DNA of 64,000 nucleotides from Bryopsis sp. KO-2023 (GCA_030272585.1 BSYQ01000015.1:186001-250000), one strand, 5' to 3'. Counted from the stretch's first letter, positions 13,559 through 25,009 are shown. Notes: a model not told the origin generated them from the sequence alone. Program-made: numbers and translations.

Positions 13559-16500
13559 TCATACATTGATTTTTCCGTTGATCCAATCGATGTTTGCATG
13601 CACGTCCGTGAATATTCCAGGCTTCCCTTTGACACCACACTCTGCCTTGAACTGTCTGGCGCTCAGGGCTACCCCCACCACAACATCCCTCCCACCACCA
13701 GTTTTCACCAATGCACTGCCATCGTCCCCTGGGAAAGAGGCAACCAAGTTTCTCAGGGAAAAGTATTTCTCATTTTTAATGTTGGGTTGAGCGTTCATTC
13801 GATCGTAGAAGAAAAAAGAGAATTGCAAATATGGCCCTTTCACTTCTCAGGAAAAAATAAATAAACTTAAGAAAGTATAATTGAAAAAATACACAGTTAT
13901 GTCACTGGCAACATTTCGACGCAAAAAAAAGTCTCTTCTCAACACGAACTCATTTTTCATTTTTTACATAAAAAACATTTTAAAAAATATTTTGAAATCC
14001 GAAATAGAAACAAAAGAAAGTAAGAAATGGCCGACATACCAGCGCACGTAGCATCTTCAACTCCAGCACACAGCAGCCTTCTTAAATCGAAGCCATGTCT
14101 GGCTGAGCATTCCATTTTGTTAATAAATTTCAACCCAATCCGATGGTTCAGCACTGCAGCGAACGCACTGCGCGGAGAGAGACGACCCCAGCCAATCGCT
14201 GTGAGCTGATTCCCTTCGAAAAAAAAAAAAAAAAAGAAACTCTCTTAAAGAATATTCATTCATTTTAAACACTTTTGAAGAGAAGCTACAGAAAAAAATA
14301 TACTTTCCGAAGCCAAGCAGCCCAAAGTGGCATTTGTTTTGCTCCGAATCTATTCTTTCCCGTAAAACTGTCAGTGCAAAATCGATGTATGGACAGATAC
14401 TTGGTATTCAAAATTCGAAATTTCATTCAAAAAAAGTGGAAAAACCAATTGCAAAAACAAAAACAAAAAATGGAAACTGACAGATAAAAAAAGAAAAAAG
14501 AAAATAAAGTGAATGCGATGGTCACTGTTTGCCGTGGACTGTAGGTCCACCTCTTCCAGACGAAATATTGATCAAAAATCACAAAATTTTCATGTGTCAA
14601 AAAAGGTAATATTGTCCAGCTAACAAAGTCCACCATGGACCAGATACCCAAACCTGGAGCATCTTTTCGACAATATATTTATTCCGGGGAAAAAAAAAGC
14701 TGAGAGGGTACTTTTTCAAAAAAATAAAATAAACTCACCAGGAGAGACTGGACCATTAGGTAACCGGGCGTGCTGTGAGTTTGCCGCACGAGTCAGTTTT
14801 ACGAGACCTATATCCCTTCCGGCCAATGGCTGGCCTTCATTGAAATTGTCATGCAGGATGGGTGTCCCTTTCCGAGCCTAGGAATAAACAATGATAATGA
14901 AGTGTACGGTTATAAGAACTACCAGCAAGCGACGAGTTTTTAGATACAGTGAGAATTTTTATTCACACGACAACATGCTGCAACAAAATTTTCTGCATTT
15001 TCTAAAAAACATATTTCTGACAGAAAGCAGGTGGAGCACAACGGTAGCCACACGTATTCCATATTTGTTCTTATCTACAAAGAAAACCTAGGTAGGCCAG
15101 CCAATATATATATATATATTCTCGATAAAAAAAAAAACGAAAAAGCTTGTGAGGTATGGGCCGACGCTACTTCGATTTTAGTTCTTAAGTGACTATTTTT
15201 TTTTGGGGGGGGAGTCAGCAGTGTGATGCTAAGAAATTTCTTAGTAATACACAGCATGACCCCAAAAAATGGGATTGAAAAAAGTACGACAGGCAGACTT
15301 TCCAGAAAAAAACAAAAATAAAACAAATCGACCAGAAGATTTGAACAACCTGACGAAGAATTCTAAATCTGAAGTGGTGGTGGTTTCAGCACGTTACCTC
15401 GGTGCCATCATTTATGGTGAAACCACCAATGAAAACGTCAATCGGCCCTGGCAGCAGTTTCCTTAAACAGCTTGCAGATGTCAGCACATACCGGGGATGA
15501 ATCAAAGCCCCTCCACATCTGTGGGCTGAAGTGATGCTATCCCTCAGGGAAGCAACATACGTATATCGATCACATGGAGCTGGTGAGCCGCCCTAATTAA
15601 CCACCCAAAAAACTTCGATAAGCCACATAATTTCAAAAAATCCAGTTGTTCTTTTTTTTTTAGATCTGATTTCATTTCATTTTCTCGCCCTTGATTCTGA
15701 TAACAGAGTTTCATTTTTTGTTTGTAAAGAATCCGGAATATACTTTGGGCTTTCTTGAAAAAAAACAACCCTGAAATTTATCAAACTAATCTTTTTAGAG
15801 ATTGGTGGTAAAAAACATTGAATGCGGGACACAAATTGGTCATGAAGAATTGCAAATGATATTTTTTTCTGGTGGATTTTGTAAAATAATGAACGAAACT
15901 GTACAAAGAAGCGAACAAATCTACACAACTGTGTTCAATTGTGCTAAATACAATGGATTGATATGCAATCAAGACAATTCTGTGGAAAAAATCAACACAA
16001 AAGCCTTGTCCACAGGGAAAATATCAAACACCTAAAACATCTAAAGTAAAAAGAAAAAATAGATCTTTGGAAAAAAATTAAAAATTTATATTTGAAGGAA
16101 ATTCGGCTTACAGAGATTTTTTCAACCACTCCAACTCCATCACCAAGACACCTTCCTGAATGGCATCAAGAAAAAAGAAACAATCTGAACCACCGCTATC
16201 CAGCCAGATCAATTACACCATCCAGGTTCAACACGTGGTTCTTTTTTTTCTCTTTTTTTTCATTCATTGTGATCTTGCCCCACACAAATTTCAAATTTCC
16301 CCGTACAGCACATACTGCTGAAAACCTGCATCAGTATTTCTCTAGAAACATCAAGGCAGCCAGAATGTGGGGCTCCAACCGAATCACTGGAGTGCTGTTG
16401 ATGCATTTTGACATATTTCAATCGCTAGACACAATACACAACATCGCTGGATCCCGCATGACCAGCCTGCGCAGGAAAAAGCAACAGAAAGCGAAATCTC

Positions 16501-16641
16501 GTCCGCAGCCGAACAGCCTATGTCGTACGCGCAGAAAGTCAACCTCCGAAAAGAGAGTCCCAATCCACAATCACCTGCGGCCTGTTTGTCGAGACACAGA
16601 AAAGCGCTGAATATCAGAGCCAGAAGGAGCCTCCACTTCAT
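13559..16641 (-). CDS. Secreted S1-family serine protease homologue, predicted inactive
   Basis: Minus-strand exons: 16575-16641, 16112-16155, 15398-15592, 14739-14877, 14040-14198, 13559-13728. All junctions are GT-AG and in phase, giving 257 residues. A signal peptide (MKWRLLLALIFSAFLCL) is followed by a chymotrypsin fold: ISGG at the mature N-terminus, YTYVASL, HRCGGALI, RDIGLVKL, IGWG, LLCAG, then CGVKGKPGIFTDV and a C-terminal IDWI helix. Catalytic Asp (residue 124) is kept. The His motif TAAHC reads TSASC (Ser78), and GDSGGP reads GDDGSA (Asp204 in place of the nucleophile). Loss of His and Ser recalls azurocidin and invertebrate serine-protease homologues, which act by binding rather than cleavage. 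Partner unknown. The frame is intact, so this is a pseudoenzyme rather than an obvious pseudogene. Confidence 0.85.
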
Positions 16642-16798
16642 GGGTAGCTTTTGTCAGTAAAAACCCAACGTAATGACACGGGCGTCTCGTCAAGCGGTGG
16701 AACATCTCTACCTTGTAATAACCAGCACAGTTACTAACAAAAAGGGGGGGGGGGGGGGAACTAATTATGGTCAATCGAAGTGGGGTCGCCGGCTGTTA

Positions 16799-17090
16799 AT
16801 GCTGTGAATGTGATTGTAATGCTGTGATTGTAATGCCGTGACTAATAATGATTGACCGATGTTGGCGGAAATCAGCCAGCGGCCGACATTCCAGCGGCCG
16901 ACAACCACCAATCGCCGACACACCATCTGCCGCTGAAGCAAGAAAAACTGACTCGCGGCAACCACGCCTCTTGAAAGCCGCTCAGATAACAACCCGTGAA
17001 ACCGTGACTGCCCAAACCGCCCCCAAGAAAACCAGGCCCAGACGGTGTAGGCTCCTTTCTTGAATTGTGATGGTGACGGCGGCTGGGGTC
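16799..17090 (+). repeat. Left-end direct repeat of unit A with iteron-like start
   Basis: It begins with three related tandem motifs (GCTGTGAATGTGATTGTAAT, GCTGTGATTGTAAT, GCCGTGACTAATAAT) and continues with AGCGGCCGAC and GCGGCTG-type motifs. Nearly identical to 26710-27010. A 71-75 codon open frame is kept in both copies, but the copies are too alike for that to mean coding. Confidence 0.75.
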
Positions 17091-17195
17091 AAGCGGCTGA
17101 GCAAACATGTTGTAACCCTGCTGACCAGCCGCCTGGCCTGAGCTGATGCATGAAACCCTGACTGCCCAAACCGCCCCCAAGAAAAGGCTCAACGT

Positions 17196-17426
17196 TTGGA
17201 AGCGGAAACTGGTTTAATACAGATTCAAAGTTTGTTGGATCATTTCGATTGTGCGCCTTTTTCTAGTGAAACTACGGCTATTCGCCAAGAACTTTTAGAG
17301 AGTTTATTAAGGCAGACAGCTATCGTCGAGGATATTTCGACTTCTTTCGCTTTGGCTTTTTTTTTTGGTCAGATTATGAGTACCTTTGTTCGTTGCTGTC
17401 TATCGTTGATCGACTCGTCCACCTGA
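17196..17426 (+). other. Unassigned open frame of 76 codons in unit A
   Basis: The predicted peptide is fairly protein-like (a leucine/glutamate-rich helix, LEAETGLIQIQSLLDHFD, then RQELLESLLRQTAIVED), and it lies where unit B carries the replicase. The frame may extend a few codons upstream. I recognise no family. It could be a remnant of an exon or of another transposon gene. Confidence 0.25.
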
Positions 17427-17565
17427 TGCACCTTTGCCTATGACTGTTTTTGGTTCACTGTTTATTTTGCTTTCTGGGGGTTCTATTGGTCGCAAATTGA
17501 AAGTACATTATCGGGTCCACCGCGCCATTCCTGTTAGACCACCCCGCTTTTCCAAATCTGCGATT

Positions 17566-18080
17566 TGGACTCTTCCCCCTCCTGTCCTTCTTCCCCCTCC
17601 TGCCTTTCTCCGCGGATGCGTTTTGGTTTCGTTTTGGGATGATATCCTTGGTTATTTCTCCTTGGACTGTTTTTTGTATCTACTTGCAATACACGCTCAA
17701 GCTTCTATGTATGTAATTTTTGGTTTGCTTTGATTCGTTTGTGCTTGAGTTCGTGATTGTGTTAATGTTAGACTTTGTGTTTATGCTTTTTCACGGCCTT
17801 TATTCGTATCACCACCAGACACTTATCTTCCCCCTCCTGTCCTTCTGCCCCCTCCTGCCTTTCTCCGCGGATGCGTTTTGGTTTCGTTTTGGGATGATAT
17901 CCTTGGTTATTTCTCCTTGGACTGTTTTTTGTATCTACTTGCAATACACGCTCAAGCTTCTATGTATGTAATTTTTGGTTTGCTTTGATTCGTTTGTGCT
18001 TGAGTTCGTGATTGTGTTAATGTTAGACTTTGTGTTTATGCTTTTTCACGGCCTTTATTCGTATCACCACCAGACACTTA
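17566..18080 (+). repeat. 255-bp perfect or near-perfect tandem duplication
   Basis: The stretch with the CCGCGGATGCGTTTTGG motif at 17609 recurs at 17864, exactly 255 bases on, and identity continues to the CACCACCAGACACTTA end of each copy. Only a base or two differ (CTTCTTCC against CTTCTGCC). This indicates a recent duplication inside unit A. Confidence 0.9.
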
Positions 18081-18216
18081 ACTTATGTTAAAAAAAAAAC
18101 AATTAGTACCAACGAAAACCAAAACAAACCCACAGCCCATACGAAAAACCCAAACCAACCCATACATACCGCACGCGAAAAACCAAACAAAACCATCAAG
18201 CGGCTAACACCACCCG

Positions 18217-18633
18217 CTATTCTTTCCCTTCATCCAACGCTCTTTTTTTCTGGACCATCGGCCGCTTTTCTTTCCCTTCACTCCTATCACCTTCAGCGGC
18301 TTTCCTTTTGGTATTTTTAGGCTCCTTTCCTTTCGCTGCGTCCGACTCAGGTTGGAACCTATATAAACTACGGCTTAGGTCGTCGTAAGACACTTTTACT
18401 ATCCCTAACACGTCTCTCGCCAGCGACTCCTTTTCAGCCCTTAGCGCTTCCGTGACCTTAGCCTGTTCGATCTTTTAATTTTTAAAACCTTCGATGCGAC
18501 TTTCCAGCGCTTGCTTCTCTGCCGCCCAGACCTTTTCATCTTTTTCGTACCCCGTGATTCGAGCCATCATCGGTTCAAGCGCCGCCCTCAAACTCGACAG
18601 TTCCTCAGCTTGCGTGGACTTCTTTGGAGCCAT
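18217..18633 (-). pseudogene. Accessory gene a, unit A copy (in-frame stop)
   Basis: Read on the minus strand from ATG at 18633, it opens MAPKKSTQAEELSSLRAALE, matching the intact copy in unit B (MPPRKSTQAEELASLRAALE). A TAA at 18477-18475 interrupts the frame after about 52 codons, at the point where the intact copy reads LQKEKM. The frame then continues to a stop at 18217 with a tail of K/R/E-rich GKEKR motifs. In the intact gene these features describe a coiled-coil protein with a basic, repetitive C-terminus. Function unknown. A stop-spanning read-through is possible but nothing suggests it. Confidence 0.75.
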
Positions 18634-18854
18634 TCTGTCTCGAAGTTTGATTCACACCAAGAAAAACACATCGCACAACACCAAATCGCTTTAAAAAGAA
18701 CGTTTCAAAACGATTTGACGCCGCCAACACAACGTCCCAACACGATTTGACGCCACTAACACAACGTCTACACGAAAGAACACATCAATTACATCAAACA
18801 AACAAAGAAACGAATAAACCTAAGGGGAAAGCACAATTGTTCAGTGTATCGAAC

Positions 18855-20015
18855 ATGGATCCCCGCGACCAAAGAATTCTCGAGTTGGAAGAAGAAAACC
18901 GCGCATTGCGCGAGGAGCTCAGGGGTGCACAGGAGGCGCTGGCGGTGATAAGAACAATCGTCGCGCACACAGGAGTGGCGGCGCAAGCAACGGAGACGCA
19001 GGAAATCGCAGAAACAGAAATCGCAGAAACAGAAATCGCCACCGAGAGAGAGGTGGAGGAAATTGCGGAAACAGGCATCGCGAAAACAGGCATCCCAGAA
19101 ACAGAGATCGCCAGCGGCGGACAGGTGGAGGAAACCGCGGAAACAGAAATCGCAGCACCCACCGTGGACGTAGGGGGGGGATCATCCACCATGGACTTTG
19201 CGGCAGATTCCAACGTCGGCGTGGAGTCAGCACCGAGCACGTGGAAGCATCCACCAGCGCCGCTGCCGCCTGCGATCAGCCAGCCAGCGCCGCCACCTGG
19301 GATCAGCCAGCCACAGCCACCGCCTGGGATCAGCCAGCCGCCACCACCACTCGCAACACTCGCTATCGGCCCAATGGGGGAAATATCCACCGTGCAGTTC
19401 GACGCGACAGATTCCACCATGGACTTTGGCGCAAGAGGCAGCTTCCAGCCGCCACCGCCGCTACCACTGCCTGGGTTCAGCCAGCCGCCACGGCCGAATC
19501 CTCTCAACAGACGCCGCGGCACAAGGGTGAAAGGCCCGAGAGTCCCACAGAGTCGTGAGCATGCTTCGTCGGCGAGATCGCAGCCGCTGACGTACCCGGT
19601 AGAGAAGTCCCCGTCATCATGTTTTTTGTGCAAGAAAAAGAAAAAATGGCAGGTGCTTACGAACAGATTTTGTACGAAGCATAGTGTCTGCGATAAAAAA
19701 TCATGTATTGACAAATGGTGGGTTTTGAAATCGCTTAGAATGGCCGAGGGGGGGGGCAGGCCAAGGATCGAAAAGATTTTTATTCCATCAAATATGCAGG
19801 GACCACCAGGTGGTGACGACAGACCCTGCCACGTCTGTCAGATAGCAGGGGACGATTTTCGTGGGCGCGAAGTTTGTGAGACGATAGCTAGGGCATACGT
19901 GGAAGTGGGCAGGAAAAAAAACATTCCGACAGAGAAACCCACAGATTTTGATGAAATGCCAACAGATTATCATGGTGAATGGTGGTACGCATACGGGCAA
20001 CAGGCCGAGGGGTGA
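18855..20015 (+). CDS. Accessory gene b, unit A: coiled-coil, proline-rich, Cys-rich protein
   Basis: 386 residues from ATG 18855 (MDPRDQRILELEEENRALRE). This start aligns with the unit B start. Residues 1-45 are a leucine-zipper-like coiled coil. A low-complexity part follows (EIAETEIA-type repeats, then proline-rich GISQPPPP repeats). The C-terminal 170 residues are well kept between units: a basic RRRGTR, CFLC followed by five Lys, C-x2-H-x3-C, then CHVC...REVC, and an end block DFDEMPTDYHGEWWYA. The Cys/His spacing suggests zinc binding, perhaps to nucleic acid, but it fits no finger type I know. The diverged middle and constant C-terminus suggest selection on the latter. Confidence 0.7.
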   Translation: MDPRDQRILELEEENRALREELRGAQEALAVIRTIVAHTGVAAQATETQEIAETEIAETEIATEREVEEIAETGIAKTGIPETEIASGGQVEETAETEIAAPTVDVGGGSSTMDFAADSNVGVESAPSTWKHPPAPLPPAISQPAPPPGISQPQPPPGISQPPPPLATLAIGPMGEISTVQFDATDSTMDFGARGSFQPPPPLPLPGFSQPPRPNPLNRRRGTRVKGPRVPQSREHASSARSQPLTYPVEKSPSSCFLCKKKKKWQVLTNRFCTKHSVCDKKSCIDKWWVLKSLRMAEGGGRPRIEKIFIPSNMQGPPGGDDRPCHVCQIAGDDFRGREVCETIARAYVEVGRKKNIPTEKPTDFDEMPTDYHGEWWYAYGQQAEG

Positions 20016-20074
20016 TTCTGTAGACAAACCATTTTTTGTTTAAAAAATAAATGAAACATTTGCTTGATGAATTC

Positions 20075-22290
20075 ACAACCTGTTTTCCCAGCCGCTCCAA
20101 CTGAGCCGCCACAACCTGGTCGCTCAGCCGCTTCAACTCAGCCGCCGTGAATCATCACGTCACCACATGCCAACATGAAAAAAAAAAACCACCGTTGCAG
20201 CGGCTGAGACCAGGCGGCAGCACATCCTCCCCACAACCCGTTTACCCAGCCGCTTCAACTGAGCCGCCACAACCTGGTTGCTCAGCCGCTTCAACTCAGC
20301 CGCCGTGAACCACCGTAAACCACCAGATCACCTTACCACAATCCATGGAAAAAAAAAAACCACCGTTGCAGCGGCTGAGACCAGGCGGCAGAAAATCCTC
20401 CAAAAAACCCGTTTTCCCAGCCGCTTCATCTGAGCCGCCAGAACCTGGTTGCTCAGCCGCTTCAACTCAGCCGCCGTGAACCACCGTGAACCACCAGATC
20501 ACCTTACCACAATCCATGAAGAAAAAAAAAACCGAAAGAAAATCTGTTGCAGCGGCTGAGACCAAGCGGCAGAAAATCCTCCAAAAAACATGTTTTCCCA
20601 GCCGCTTCAACTGAGCCGCCACAACCTGGTTGCTCAGCCGCTTCAACTCAGCTGCCGTGAACCACCAGATCACCTTACCACAATCCAAAAGGAAAAAAAA
20701 AAACTCTGTTGCAGCGGCTGAGACCAGGCGGCAGCACATCCTCTAAGAAACACGTTTACCCAGCCGCTTGAACTTGATCGCGTTGTGTTGTAAACCAAAT
20801 GTTGAAATTTTATGGTGACGGCGGCTGAATCCAGGCGGCTGGTGATCAGCGGCACAACCAGTTTTTTCAGCCGCTTGAACTCAGCCGCTTGAACGCGTTG
20901 TGTTGTAAACCAAATGTTGAAATTTTATGGTGACGGCGGCTGAATCCAGGCGGCTGATGATCAGCGCCACAACCAGTTTTTTCAGCCGCTTGAACTCAGC
21001 CGCTTGAACGCGTTGTGTTGTAAACCAAATGTTGAAATTTTATGGTGACGGCGGCTGAATCCAGGCGGCTGATGATCAGCGCCACAACCAGTTTTTTCAG
21101 CCGCTTGAACTCAGCCGCTTGAACGCGTTGTGTTGTAAACCAAATGTTGAAATTTTATGGTGACGGCGGCTGAATCCAGGCGGCTGGTGATCATCGCCAC
21201 AACCAGTTTTTTCAGCCGCTTGAACTCAGCCGCTTGAACGCGTTGTGTTGTAAACCAAATGTTGAATCGAGGCGGCTGATGCTCACCGCCACAACCAGTT
21301 TTCTCAGCCGCTTCAAGTCAGCCGCCGTCACCACCAGATCACCTTACCACAATCCAAAAGGAAAAAAAAAAACCCGTTTGCAGCGGCTGAGACCAGGCGG
21401 CAGCACATGCTCCCAAAAACCTGTTTACCCAGCCGCTTCAACTCAGCCGCCACAACCTGGTTGCTCAGCCGCTTCAACTCAGCTGCCGTCAACCATCAAA
21501 TCACGTCACCACATGCCAACATGAAGAAAAAAAAAACCCTGTTCCAGCGGCTGAGACCAGGCGGCAGCACATCCTCTAAGAAACCTGTTTACCCAGCCGC
21601 TTGAACTGAGCCGCCACAACCTGGTTGCTCAGCCGCTGCAACCACCACATCACCTTACCACAATCCAAAAAGAAAAACCAAAGAAAATCTGTTGCATCGG
21701 CTGAGACCAGGCGGCACCAAACGCTCCAAAAAAACTGTTTACCCAGCCGTATCAACTGAGCCGCCACAATCTGGTTGCTCAGCCGCTTCACCTCAGCCGC
21801 CGTGAACCACCAGATCACCTTACCACAATCCAAAAAGAAAAAAAAAACAACGTTGCAGCGGCTGAGACCAGGCGGAAGCACATGCTCCCCACAACCCGTT
21901 TACCCAGCCGCTTCAACTGAGCCGCCACAACCTGGTTGCTCAGCCGCTTCACCTCAGCCGCCGTGAACCACCAGATCACCTTACCACAATCCAAAAAGAA
22001 AAAAAAAACAACGTTGCAGCGGCTGAGACCAGGCGGAAGCACATGCTCCCCACAACCCGTTTACCCAGCCGCTTCAACTGAGCCGCCACAACCTGGTTGC
22101 TCAGCCGCTTCAACTCAGCCGCCGTGAGCAATCAAATCACGTCACCACATGCCAACATGAAAAAAAAAAAACCGTTGCAGCGGCTGAGACCAAGCGGCAG
22201 CACATCCTCCCAAAAACCTGTTTTCCCAGCCGTTTCAACTGAGCCGCCAAAACCTGGTTGCTCAGCTGCTTCAACTCAGCCGCTGAGAAC
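20075..22290 (+). repeat. CAGCCGC/GCGGCTG satellite array of unit A
   Basis: Two interleaved families. From about 20765 to 21270 the unit is exactly 115 bp (GAACGCGTTG at 20891, 21006, 21121, 21236). On both sides (20075-20760 and 21290-22290) a different unit of about 150-185 bp recurs, marked by ACCTGGTTGCTCAGCCGC and TTACCACAATCC and an A-tract. Every unit contains several TCAGCCGC or GCGGCTGA octamers, often facing each other, so strong hairpins can form. Short open frames across it are by-products of the repeats. Confidence 0.9.
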
Positions 22291-22451
22291 CACATTTCTA
22301 CAAACAGTCCGGGTCACAAACTGTCCAATCGACTCTATCGTGAGTCAAAACACTCCCATCACAGAGCGCCACGGCACAAAAACAAATACACGTCCAAAAA
22401 AAACACCATTCTGACTTTGTTGAAACGAACCTCCAACCTGCAACAAGCAAC

Positions 22452-22901
22452 ATGTCCAGCATTACCCTTCACGACGAAAAGTCAATGCGTATCAGGGTGA
22501 AGAACTTGGAAACGCATGCTACACGCCTGCAAGAACGTGTCGATCAGCTGGAAGCCAGTTTGCGACAGATAGCCGGTACCGTACGCGACGAAGAGAAAAA
22601 GAGGAAGAGGAAACAACCCATGGCGGCCTTCGTCATACAAGCAAAGCGGATGGCGGCCATCAGCGGAGTACAGACGCCTTATCGTCACGACACTTTGGAA
22701 CGAGCGCAACGCATGGCGTCGGCACTGCAAGACGGTACCGCGACAACTACACAAAAGGTCATAGACATCGAAGAAGAGGGACTGGCGGCACAAATTCATG
22801 AGCTCCATGAACGAACTAGTGTTTTCCTGAAAAAAGAAACGGACGACATCTACGAGTTGGATGGCGAAGACCTTGCGTTTTCTTTCCCTGAATCGACTTA
22901 G
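22452..22901 (+). CDS. Accessory gene c, unit A: small coiled-coil protein
   Basis: 149 residues from MSSITLHDEKS. A coiled coil (KNLETHATRLQERVDQLEASL) is followed by a basic KKRKRK stretch that could be a nuclear signal, then KRMAAIS, a linker, and an acidic end with HELHERT and DGEDLAFSFP. The unit B copy is 152 residues and matches from end to end, differing mainly in the linker. Substitutions with preserved length and motifs suggest that it is a real gene. Family unknown. Confidence 0.7.
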   Translation: MSSITLHDEKSMRIRVKNLETHATRLQERVDQLEASLRQIAGTVRDEEKKRKRKQPMAAFVIQAKRMAAISGVQTPYRHDTLERAQRMASALQDGTATTTQKVIDIEEEGLAAQIHELHERTSVFLKKETDDIYELDGEDLAFSFPEST

Positions 22902-22933
22902 ATGTTTTTTTTTGTTTTTTGGGGGGGGGGCTT

Positions 22934-23399
22934 TTGGTTTGGTTTGGTTTGGTTTGGTTTGGTTTGGTTTGGTTTGGTTTGGTTTGGTTTGGTTTGGTTT
23001 GGTTTGGTTTGGTTTGGTTTGGTTTGGTTTGGTTTGGTTTGGTTTGGTTTGGTTTGGTTTGGTTTGGTTTGGTTTGGTTTGGTTCGGTTTCGTTTCGTTT
23101 GGTTTCGTTTGGTTTCGTTTGGTTTCGTTTCATTTGGTTTCGTTTCGTTTCCTTTGGTTTGGTTTGGTTTGGTTTGGTTTGGTTTGGTTTGGTTTGGTTT
23201 GGTTTGGTTCGGTTTGGTTTGGTTTGGTTTGGTTTGGTTTGATTTGGTTTGGTTTGGTTCGGTTTGGTTTCGTTTCATTTGGTTTCATTTGGTTTCGTTT
23301 CATTTGGTTTCGTTTGGTTTGGTTTCGTTTGGTTTGGTTTCGTTTGGTTTGGTTTCGGGTTGGGTTGGGTTGCGTTGGGTTGGGTTGGGTTGGGTTTGA
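22934..23399 (+). repeat. (GGTTT)n pentanucleotide array
   Basis: About 460 bases of GGTTT units, nearly pure in the first 150 bases, then mixed with GTTTC and ATTTG variants, ending in (GGGTT)n. G is almost confined to one strand. It sits between genes c and d of unit A and is absent from unit B. All long open frames across it encode only LVWFG or NQTKP repeats and are rejected as genes. Confidence 0.97.
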
Positions 23400-24102
23400 T
23401 CGCAACAAAAAAAACAGCGGCGGATAATTCAGTGTGAAGGAACTCTATACGATTGTAATAAAAACAACTATTTACAAATACCTGAAAACTCTTTCCTTCG
23501 CTCGTTCGACACGCAGCGTGGGAGTTGTATTCGAACAGGATTCAACCAAAGCAACCCAAATCAACAACAACACAACACTATACCGTTGGACACATTAAAA
23601 ACCCATTGGAAATCAGGTTTCGCAAAAGGTACAGCCTGGGAAACCCAAAACAGCAAACTTGACATTCTCACAAGACAAAATATCCTCGCCCACAACTGTC
23701 TGTATTAATAAAATCACTAAACCATGCTCGCGCATGGCCCCACTGTCACTAGAACGAATAACACGCACGGACAAGAACAACCAACAGAATACTGGTGAGT
23801 ATGCTAAACAGTTCACACTACCAGACTTCATCAGCCTCCCAGCGAACAAACACAAAAAATGAAGATGATCTGATCTTTGAAACCAACAGAACCAACAACA
23901 TGATCTTCAGTAAATCGCAATCAAACAATAATTAAAATAATAATTATTCACAAATACAATCACAATAATAACTTACAATACAATCAATCAAACAATCAAA
24001 CACTCACAATACAACAACATCCACTAATCCAACAACCTGCAACCTATTTCAACCAACAACAAAAGAACGGATCCTAATAACAACAAAATAATAACAAGCA
24101 GG
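23400..24102. other. A-rich spacer between the pentanucleotide array and gene d
   Basis: I see no supported gene. The last 200 bases are very A-rich and unstructured, ending in AACAACAAAATAATAACAAGCAGG before the gene d start; the unit B copy has a comparable A-rich leader. Confidence 0.4.
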
Positions 24103-24709
24103 ATGTCAGAAAGTGATATCGATATTGACATTGCTGCGCTGGAACAAGTGGAGAAAGTGGAAAAGGTAACACGAAAAAAACCAGCACCTTTTCCAAATGT
24201 CACACGTTTTCTTAATTTAAACACTACCTCCAATGTCGTGAGCCAAAATGTGTCCAATGCAGGAACTACGGCAATGTGGCAAGTTTTCTATGGAGAATTT
24301 GCAGCGTGCCATGCGCTCACAACCATCCATGAATCCAAAAAAACCATCCCCAGACAGCACCGCAAGCGTTGGCCGGCCTCCAGCCACCGCAGATCTTACT
24401 GCCGCGGAACAACCTGCAGCGCCCCCCGCGTCCACCAGAGCTGCCCCACCACCCAAACAACCACTACTGCCCACCCTGACGACACCAGCTCCACGTCACA
24501 CTTCCAAGGCATTGTCGGCGCAGGTTCATCAGCCGCCACACGCGCCGGCAACAAAACCACCACCACAGCTGCGTCGCAGCACACAGGACCGCTCCGATGC
24601 AAAGCCCACGGCGCGCGCCAAGGACACACGCCAACAGCCGCCACCAGTTGAGAAAGTCGCGACGAAGCGACAGTCCAAGCGTCTCCAAGATCGAGAAGCA
24701 CATGGATAG
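24103..24709 (+). CDS. Accessory gene d, unit A: spliced acidic/proline-rich protein
   Basis: Exons 24103-24165 and 24263-24709, phase 0, 169 residues. The 97-base GT-AG intron is at exactly the same codon as in unit B, and only splicing joins the conserved parts: MSESDIDIDIAALEQVE(K/R)VEK, then ELR...FSM(E/Q)NLQRAMRS. The rest is low-complexity (Pro, Thr, Ala) with a basic end (KRQSKRLQDRE). The acidic N-terminal helix plus the short NLQRAMRS helix are the kept elements and could be interaction motifs. Family unknown. Confidence 0.65.
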
Positions 24710-25009
24710 ACCAGATCTAATTCTGTTTGTTCAGTACGAAGCTCCACAGATGTTCAATTGGAGGGGCTCTGTTTGAGACTAGCCATGTAAATCTGATTGC
24801 TCCGTTGAATCTTAAAAATGATCATTCAAAATACATCAACATAAATAACCAACATTATTCCACCATACAACAAAAAATAAAATCAACACATCACATCAAT
24901 CAAACAGATCAGCACGACACAACCCAAACACCTCTTTCTCACCATTCCTGTGCTCCTTATCCTTATCTTACAAGTAAATAACATATTGGACCTATTGCAC
25001 ACACAAAAA

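Noticed and set aside
16848-17063. 71-75 codon frame shared by 16848-17063 and 26749-26976
   Set aside because: The two copies are nearly identical DNA, so conservation says nothing about coding; it lies on terminal-repeat sequence.
18794-19714. 306-codon minus-strand frame opposite gene b
   Set aside because: Antisense of a GC- and repeat-rich coding segment; the plus-strand frame has the motifs conserved between units.
20075-22290. CRISPR-like array
   Set aside because: Repeats are tandem, long and imperfect with no unique spacers, in a eukaryotic genome.
22861-23427. Open frames of up to 188 codons on both strands
   Set aside because: They translate the GGTTT array into LVWFG or NQTKP repeats; a pentanucleotide run without stops is open in all frames.
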